The notes beneath the pieces are model-generated. The model was not told the DNA's origin, did no database searches, and worked only from the letters and a program-made list of their open reading frames with translations. Positions 59,201 to 64,000 of a stretch of DNA of 64,000 nucleotides are shown here, one piece after another. The DNA comes from CACZQA01 sp050943615 (GTDB lineage Bacteria; Actinomycetota; Coriobacteriia; Coriobacteriales; QAMH01): positions 1 through 64,000 of the forward strand of contig JBMNPN010000002.1 in assembly GCA_050943615.1 (NCBI GenBank). Direction: 5' to 3'. Numbering within the stretch: the first letter of the stretch is position 1; each line of letters starts with the position of its first letter. Made by a program: the position numbers and the translations under genes.

Positions 59201-59805
59201 CTCACGTAGACACCGTAGAGGGCGGGCGTGGGCAGGTTCGAAGAGGTTGACGATCCCGTGTACGCGACCTTGAGCGTTGCGCTCTCGAGCTCGAAGGTGC
59301 CCCCTCCGCTCACGGAGACGCCGCAATAGGCGCCAGCGGTCCCGCTCGTCTCTTTGGAAGAACCGACGGTGACCGAGAGGGTGCCGCCGCTGATGCTGCT
59401 TGTCAGGGTGAAGGTGCCGCTCCCGCTAAAGGAGATGGCGCCGGACTTGCCCGATGCGGCGAGGGCGGAGGACAACGTGTGCCCCTTCAAGTCCAATGTG
59501 AGCGATTTCGCCGTGCTGATAGGGGCCGTGAGGCTCGCATCGGCCTCGAGCTCGATGGTGTCGCCGTCTGAAGCGGCGTCGAGCAGCGTGTCAAAACTCG
59601 TGAACTCGGATCGTTCGGTGCCGTGGACGAGCGTGAGCTCGCAGGTGTCCGTGTCGCTTTCCGCAAATGCCAGCCCCGTCCCCAAGGGATTTTCCCCATA
59701 CGATGCGAATACACCTGGAGCTGCCTGGAACAAGACGAGCGAGGCACACAAAACGCCCGAGACGATGGGCTTTGCTGCGCGCTTGAAAGCAAACGAATGA
59801 AACAT
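56296..59805 (-). CDS. Large surface protein with beta-helix and InlB-type repeats, membrane-anchored
   Basis: This 1169-residue secreted protein has a signal peptide (residues 1-35), a Ser/Thr/Gly-rich beta-helix-like region (about 60-500; LTLDLKGHTLSSALAASGKS), then several InlB B-repeat-like units with a Gly-Trp hallmark (FVGWQC, YTFTGWGP, LRFLGWST; about 560-870). A beta-rich domain follows, with a Pro/Thr/Ser linker (about 1070-1120) and a C-terminal membrane helix with a basic tail (FFIKRQRK). No LPXTG is seen. Unlike the cluster A surface protein it lacks BspA repeats and is membrane-anchored. It is the first gene of the cluster B operon, so it is directly tied to the importer. Confidence 0.82.
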   Translation of the reverse strand: MFHSFAFKRAAKPIVSGVLCASLVLFQAAPGVFASYGENPLGTGLAFAESDTDTCELTLVHGTERSEFTSFDTLLDAASDGDTIELEADASLTAPISTAKSLTLDLKGHTLSSALAASGKSGAISFSGSGTFTLTSSISGGTLSVTVGSSKETSGTAGAYCGVSVSGGGTFELESATLKVAYTGSSTSSNLPTPALYGVYVSSGSAVLSDSASLTASATENDASTYGANRVEGIYTTASSESAKVDVSSDSTVEAVNNATCVSRGRWQTVDTTSNDTTYSASNLVQIFPDENSDFYKEICEKFKEEAKFDDSEEASATNSSSNDTEIYYATPLVLDSGVAVWVYSDPQTTDTRGKLDSIVPKYFFVQSGYSIATEAVGIASSSRFSGNVEVSGHVNATCARGDAYALDAQGASTWTADESADLSEEHGSDAITVKYGTLNLKLYINPDSTGEIATPGNDSSSVVYSKTPTGGAAHVSESSEVTVGGSQLEATDDTVDLKGNGVTVDDEGAAELWGTPQISVSFTGLKNGDGTDAEDPAAAEVTLGKTLSEAGVELPSTAESYTQDGATYRFVGWQCGGVKFDASALKDEIRINTDISGVEQNKAAQFSAVYVEVKSGQHLVRFDTDGRILAYAADDGAKASYEAAGGEVDPTTGKDDPSKIDEEKGYEYEFEAWQQDGKTLDELPTVTSDMTFTPLFKKTAKEIEVTFRYRNEDGSWTVTEGLTSSYNADTNALARNYASSGTVVKTSEKVYTFTGWGPRLTDQEAYWQDGTLPAVADSSSFESGKNIYYGKYTEQDRTLTVTFVVDGKQYAKTNGAVKTTMDFNDVLTSCGVSNPKDKSKKLRFLGWSTKENATTPDIARVNAAKLSAVAPTSGDELTLYAVFGDDSSDGVTRSDIKVKMDKRAKSELSVDVSKAHITAEDLDEAKKLRLTISTVSTADSVIRNKAVRMGYEPLLDANKNKAIYEVHLTYELNGKTIEVYDNFGTIKITAKVRKGAREDKTRSYWLGSSGINYSAVSENAAKLSFKITSLGYVEDGTGNLEIALKATDNAASTVKVNTEKPTPPTATPTAVKPTVPKSSNATKPSPVAASQGTTGTGTPTGTSVGNTGESAGGTDNDTGIGNLIGFAAVLALFAALAARIVWFFIKRQRKDAPEDETDPLPDKEPVSF

Positions 59806-60241
59806 GGAGCGACGGAACCTTACTGACTATCGTGATTTTTCAGAGGCTACATTAGCATGAAAATAATGCGCAACGAATATATAAATCAATGGAGATAATG
59901 CGCATAAAAATATTATTTACATATTCATATATATCGAAAAATATATACATCATGCATCGTGACGAGTCAGCTCTATATTGTGAACATTCTGAAAATATTG
60001 ATGCGGATAGCACGCTTTCCAACAATCGGGGGGAACGGGCTGATAATTGGAATACGCATGTTCAGAGTGGCACTCTGCGTGTATTGGGTAAGCGAATGAC
60101 ATCATGAATGCAGACCAATCCAGAATGCTGAAAGAATACGTTTTCAGAGAAAGAAATTTATTCTCCCCTATATGTCCTTTAAGCATATGAATCACAAAGA
60201 AAATAGATTTTTATATATACAATCTCATTCCGAGATATTAT
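59806..60241. promoter_or_regulatory. Divergent AT-rich control region of cluster B
   Basis: The region is far more AT-rich than its flanks and holds divergent promoters. ATAATGCGCA occurs twice, at 59863-59872 and 59895-59904, 32 bp (about three helical turns) apart. I did not find the (A/C)TCACC-N7-GGTGAT operator seen in cluster A, so control probably differs. The small frames inside have no support. Confidence 0.5.
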
Positions 60242-62125
60242 ATGCTCCAGGCTATGCTGTACCGAGGGGATAATTCTAAGGTAAAGAAATTGCTCGTGAC
60301 GCTGCTGGTCCTAGTGACCGCGGCCTCGCTTTGCATGCTCGGAGGATGCAAGTACACCGACATCTTGACCGAGCACATCGAAGACCCCGTCAACGGCACG
60401 GTCAATGAGAACATGGACCCGATCTACAAGGACGTCGACAACGCGAAGAAGGACTCCACGCGCGTTGCCACGCACCGCAACACCTCAAAGACCCTCGACA
60501 AGCAGACCGAGGAGCTTCCTGTCTACGATAAGAACGCTCCGGATAATGGGCCGACTGACCAGCGTATTCAAAGCGATGACAGCTCCCATACGGAAACTGC
60601 GACACAAGGCACGAAGGAGTCCAAGAACAAAAAGGGCCATACCAAGAAAAACGACAAGGACAAGAAGAAGGACAAGCAATCGGGCGACAAGTCGGACAAG
60701 GACTCGCAGAGCAAGAGCGATACAAACCAGACCAGCGATGACACCGACGACGATGGTAAGAGCTCTTCTTCGAGCAACGGGACGTCCGGTGGCAATGGCG
60801 GCTCGGCGAAGGTCTACGACGACAGCACCTACAAAGACCTCCCCGAGAACGTCCAGACCGTTGCGGCGGCGGGGCAATACGCATCGCTCGTGCAAATGTT
60901 CTCCGGGGAGACGGGCGCGCATCTCGTGGCTGCTGACAACGCCTGGCTTTCGCGCGTCAAGTCCCTCGGTGCATTCGACGGCGAGGGCATAGAGGATATC
61001 GCCGTGGGATGGTCGGGAGACACCGATCAGAACAGCAGCGGCTCTGCGGATAACGCGAAGGTCTCGGCAATCATCAAGGCAAAGCCCGATGTGGTGCTAA
61101 TAGACGGCAACGACGACGACTCGAACCTCTCGAAATCCGCCATGGACAAGCTCGTGGACGCCGGCATAAGCGTCGTCACGATGCCAAAGCTCGGCTCGCT
61201 GTTCACGAGCGACGAGGACATTGTCGATGCGGCACGTATCGTGGGCTCGCTGCTCTCGGACTCGACGAATGGGTATTCCACCAAGATGGCCAAGAGCTAT
61301 ATCTCCTTCCATGACCAGCTCGTGAGCGACGATGCCGATTACTACTACAAGCCCGGCTATGTGCACAAGTACCAGGATGGCGAGTCCACGACGGGTTCTG
61401 CCAAGCAGGGCGCGTGCACCACGGTTTTCGTGGACCATATCGCCTCGACGACCACGTCGACCACAAAGGCCTCGCGCAATTACTCTGCTTACGGCGACCC
61501 GCTCTATCTGGATGGCGAGACCCTGGACACGAGCGACGGAGTCGGCATGTCGATCTCCGGCTCAGGATATGCGCTGATGGACTATTACTTCCAGCTTGGC
61601 GGGGTGGTCAACAACTCCTATCCTCGTGTCAAGCCGTCGAACAGTGCCTCCTACGCGATTGTCGCGGGACAGGATGCGCGCGGTATTCTGAGCGTAGACG
61701 CTGCCAACCGCGATACGCCCTCGGCGCTCTGGTATGCCCCCTCGAGCGATTCCGCGGTCATCACCGTTGGAGACGGCACCTATCCTGCCATCGTGGCCCG
61801 TGACTCCGATATCGCAAAGACGATACAGGCCTCGGCGGATAAGACGAACGGTCTCTATAACGTCGGTCAGAAATACGAAATCTACGTGATGCCCTCGGGG
61901 CTTTCCGGCAACTGGGCCGATGGCACGGTCGAGAGCTTCCTCACGATGTACTGGGCATCCGTGTGCCTGACCTCGAGCTCTCCGTCGGGGTCGAGTCTGG
62001 ATGGCCTTATGGATTACATCAAGAGCTTTTACTCGACTTACTACCGTGTGGATGCCTCGAAGGTCGCCACGCACTTCAATCAGTCAATTTACAACCCCCT
62101 GAAAGCGGCATGTCCGCGTTCTTAA
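60242..62125 (+). CDS. TroA-like substrate-binding lipoprotein (B)
   Basis: This 627-residue lipoprotein has a hydrophobic signal ending in the lipobox LGGC, so C36 would be lipidated. A Lys/Asp/Ser-rich linker (about 100-185) follows, then a two-lobed helical-backbone binding domain with LVAADNAWLSRVKSLGAFDG and AKPDVVLIDGN. It is homologous over its length to the lipoprotein at 16822, although the linkers differ completely (Lys-rich here, Gly-Ser-rich there). The start codon is uncertain (ATG 60242 or 60254): no ribosome binding site is visible, and a TATTAT sits just upstream. It is divergent from the cluster B operon and probably supplies its importer. Confidence 0.77.
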   Translation: MLQAMLYRGDNSKVKKLLVTLLVLVTAASLCMLGGCKYTDILTEHIEDPVNGTVNENMDPIYKDVDNAKKDSTRVATHRNTSKTLDKQTEELPVYDKNAPDNGPTDQRIQSDDSSHTETATQGTKESKNKKGHTKKNDKDKKKDKQSGDKSDKDSQSKSDTNQTSDDTDDDGKSSSSSNGTSGGNGGSAKVYDDSTYKDLPENVQTVAAAGQYASLVQMFSGETGAHLVAADNAWLSRVKSLGAFDGEGIEDIAVGWSGDTDQNSSGSADNAKVSAIIKAKPDVVLIDGNDDDSNLSKSAMDKLVDAGISVVTMPKLGSLFTSDEDIVDAARIVGSLLSDSTNGYSTKMAKSYISFHDQLVSDDADYYYKPGYVHKYQDGESTTGSAKQGACTTVFVDHIASTTTSTTKASRNYSAYGDPLYLDGETLDTSDGVGMSISGSGYALMDYYFQLGGVVNNSYPRVKPSNSASYAIVAGQDARGILSVDAANRDTPSALWYAPSSDSAVITVGDGTYPAIVARDSDIAKTIQASADKTNGLYNVGQKYEIYVMPSGLSGNWADGTVESFLTMYWASVCLTSSSPSGSSLDGLMDYIKSFYSTYYRVDASKVATHFNQSIYNPLKAACPRS

Positions 62126-62206
62126 TTCAATGCAAGCCCAGATGAAAGGAGGCTGCGCCCATTAGATCTTGAGAGTTAGAAAGTACGTTTGTGAGGAAGG
62201 TAATGC

Positions 62207-64000
62207 ATGAGTAAGTTCAAGAAACACCATTTTGGCCGCAAAGCGGTATCCGTTGCGACTGCGGGCGCTTTCGTCTTCATGATGGCAGCCCCGTTTGGCG
62301 TGGTCCAGCCTGCAGAAGCTGAGAGCATGAGCGCGGACGGGTACGTGACCGCCGCTGCTTCGCGTGCTGCGCAGACCGCCCCCGAGATTCTCGGCCTGAC
62401 GGGCGTGGAGGAGACGAGCAGCAGCACGGGCGCTGCCGGTTGGGGCAACCAAGACTGGAGTGCGCCGAAGTACTATATCTTTGGTGACACGACCTACAAC
62501 ACGGCGGCCAATCCCTATATGGTGAACGCGGTTTCCGTACAGCAGGGAACCGATAGTGACGCCTCGCCGACCATTGTCCTGAATACGGCACGCAATAGTG
62601 GCGGCAAAGGCCCGATGGCGGCGCTGGCAACCTATGGCACCGATGATACCGATGACGATGTATGGGGCGCGAAACCCGATGTGGTCATTGGCGTAAGCAC
62701 GGGCAGCGGTACCGCTGACTATGACTCGGCGGACTACATTGGCAGCGACCTGTATAACTCTGGCTATCATCCCAAGGGCGTCGCGTACTACAGCGGTGAG
62801 AACTCCAATATCATCAAGGAAATGTACGCAATCGCCGAAGCGGCTGACCAGGTTGTCGCAGACAGCAACGGAACCAAGAAGCTCCGCTATGGCAGCGCGA
62901 CCGAGATTGCCACGAACTATGAGAAGTACGTCCGTGGCACGCAGGGCCTGATCATGCGCGCCATCAACACCAACAAGGTCGAGAAGAAGACCATCGCGCT
63001 TGTGAATGCCTACAATTCCGATGCGGGCACCTACACGCTGACGAAGCCCGGCGACACCCTGAGCGGTGCTGCGGCAGGCACCTCGACGGTCGACCACTAC
63101 CTGGACATGGTCAACGTCGTCACGAACAACCTCGCGACCAAGCTGAACAAGACCACGGTCACCGCAGACGAGCTTTCGCAGGCTGATATCATCCTCGTCG
63201 GCGGCAACAGCGTCGACTCCTCTGAGGTCGCCAGCCACATCCCCTCGACCCTGCTTTCCAAGACCTACTACACCACGGACTACAACGCCGGTGCAATCTA
63301 CGATGTTATGCACAACGCGGTTGACAACGTCCAGAACGCGGGCCGTCTGCTCGGCTTTGTCTATCCCGAGGTCGTCGACCAAGATGACTGGATCTGCTAC
63401 TACTACAGCAAGTTCTACCATGTGAAGACGGACAAGCTTGCCGAGGTCATCGACAAGGCTATGGACGGCGTGCGCAACTACGATGCAACGGATGCTGCGA
63501 ACTACCTGCAGTGGGACGAGTCCGATGCGAGCACGTATAACGAGAGCTCGGTTCAGAGCAAGCTCGATGAGGGCGTTGCCTATTACGCTACCCAGACCAC
63601 GAGCGATGCGGATGCTCTGACGAGCAATATCACGAGCGGATCGGACCTTGCCGAAGGCGTCAACGAGATGCTCGCCGAGCTTGCTGCCATGACCAACCCC
63701 ACCCAGGCAGATATCGATGCGGTGAAGGCTGCGTACAAAAAGCTCACCGACGCCCAGAAGGCGCTCGTCACCAATTACGACTCGATCATTGTTGCTGCCC
63801 AGGCCAAGGTGGATGCTGCTAATTCCAGCACTACCACTACTACCACGGGTGCAAAGAAGGGCACGACCAAGAAGATCTCTGCCGGTACCGTCAAGGTGAC
63901 GAGCAACGGCACGGGCTCCAAGGCGACTGTCGCCTTCACCAAGGCGAAGAACAAGAAGTCCATCACCGTGCCTGCGACCGTCAAGATCAACGGCAAGACC
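62207..64000 (+). CDS. Secreted binding-protein-like surface protein (3' end beyond window)
   Basis: The reading frame stays open from ATG 62207 to the window end (598 codons, no stop). The start has GAGGAAGG 6 nt upstream. A signal peptide of about 38 residues ends in PAEAE. Residues 80-420 look like a two-lobed binding domain (KPDVVIGVSTGSG, ADIILVGGNSVDSS and RLLGFVYPEVVDQDDW). A helical segment follows (about 475-525), then a Thr-rich linker (TTTTTTGAKKG), and the frame ends in a Lys-rich beta repeat (SKATVAFTKAKNKKSITVPA) typical of cell-wall repeats in this class. It lies 81 nt after the binding lipoprotein. It thus appears to combine a binding domain and a wall-associated tail in one chain. 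Confidence 0.75.
   Translation, partial: MSKFKKHHFGRKAVSVATAGAFVFMMAAPFGVVQPAEAESMSADGYVTAAASRAAQTAPEILGLTGVEETSSSTGAAGWGNQDWSAPKYYIFGDTTYNTAANPYMVNAVSVQQGTDSDASPTIVLNTARNSGGKGPMAALATYGTDDTDDDVWGAKPDVVIGVSTGSGTADYDSADYIGSDLYNSGYHPKGVAYYSGENSNIIKEMYAIAEAADQVVADSNGTKKLRYGSATEIATNYEKYVRGTQGLIMRAINTNKVEKKTIALVNAYNSDAGTYTLTKPGDTLSGAAAGTSTVDHYLDMVNVVTNNLATKLNKTTVTADELSQADIILVGGNSVDSSEVASHIPSTLLSKTYYTTDYNAGAIYDVMHNAVDNVQNAGRLLGFVYPEVVDQDDWICYYYSKFYHVKTDKLAEVIDKAMDGVRNYDATDAANYLQWDESDASTYNESSVQSKLDEGVAYYATQTTSDADALTSNITSGSDLAEGVNEMLAELAAMTNPTQADIDAVKAAYKKLTDAQKALVTNYDSIIVAAQAKVDAANSSTTTTTTGAKKGTTKKISAGTVKVTSNGTGSKATVAFTKAKNKKSITVPATVKINGKT

Overview
The window suggests a high-GC Gram-positive of the class Coriobacteriia. 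Evidence: the 16S rRNA gene looks coriobacterial, tRNAs are absent from the 16S-23S spacer, there is a membrane-bound LuxR-type regulator, Lys-rich BspA-like surface repeats, and a soluble molybdopterin oxidoreductase of the kind common in gut Eggerthellales. The order (Eggerthellales) is inference; the class is fairly secure.

Layout. 1-5.7 kb: the 3' end of an upstream 5S gene, then a complete 16S-23S-5S operon (tandem rrn). 5.8-6.2 kb: a NifU-like scaffold gene. 6.6-24.8 kb (cluster A): a Tat-exported binding protein and membrane LuxR regulator on the minus strand; divergently, two FecCD-type permeases, an ABC ATPase, a MoxR ATPase, a DUF58 protein and a membrane protein; then a binding lipoprotein, a 1589-residue surface protein and a further ABC ATPase. 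25-44 kb: a core-like stretch (pta, glycosyltransferase, prfA-prmC, hsp20, a DUF2064 protein, cydAB, leuS) interrupted by two families of fixed-length palindromic repeats and two paralogous DUF559-like nuclease-fold genes. 44-49 kb: a molybdopterin oxidoreductase with its Fe-S subunit, a zinc-ribbon protein and a PucR-type regulator. 49-64 kb (cluster B, minus strand, then divergent): a second diverged copy of cluster A (surface protein, two permeases, ATPase, MoxR, DUF58, membrane protein), with a binding lipoprotein and a further surface binding protein on the plus strand, the last running off the window.

How the genes work together (inference). Each cluster seems to encode one surface machine. 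Long lipoproteins and surface proteins capture a ligand, probably an iron-siderophore, haem or corrinoid-like compound judging only from the FecCD/TroA families. A heterodimeric permease with an ATPase imports it. A MoxR-DUF58-membrane protein module, translationally coupled to the importer in cluster B, may assemble or control it. Three copies of a 19-bp inverted repeat (A/C)TCACC-N7-GGTGAT sit upstream of the three plus-strand transcripts of cluster A, one of them between the divergent luxR-like and permease genes, and look like a shared operator.

The second striking element is repetitive DNA: 17 copies of a 66-nt palindrome in five clusters (32.4-44.1 kb) and five copies of a 74-nt palindrome (6.3-26.5 kb). 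Copies of each family lie near one of two paralogous nuclease-fold genes. No tRNA gene, CRISPR array, prophage or insertion sequence was recognised.
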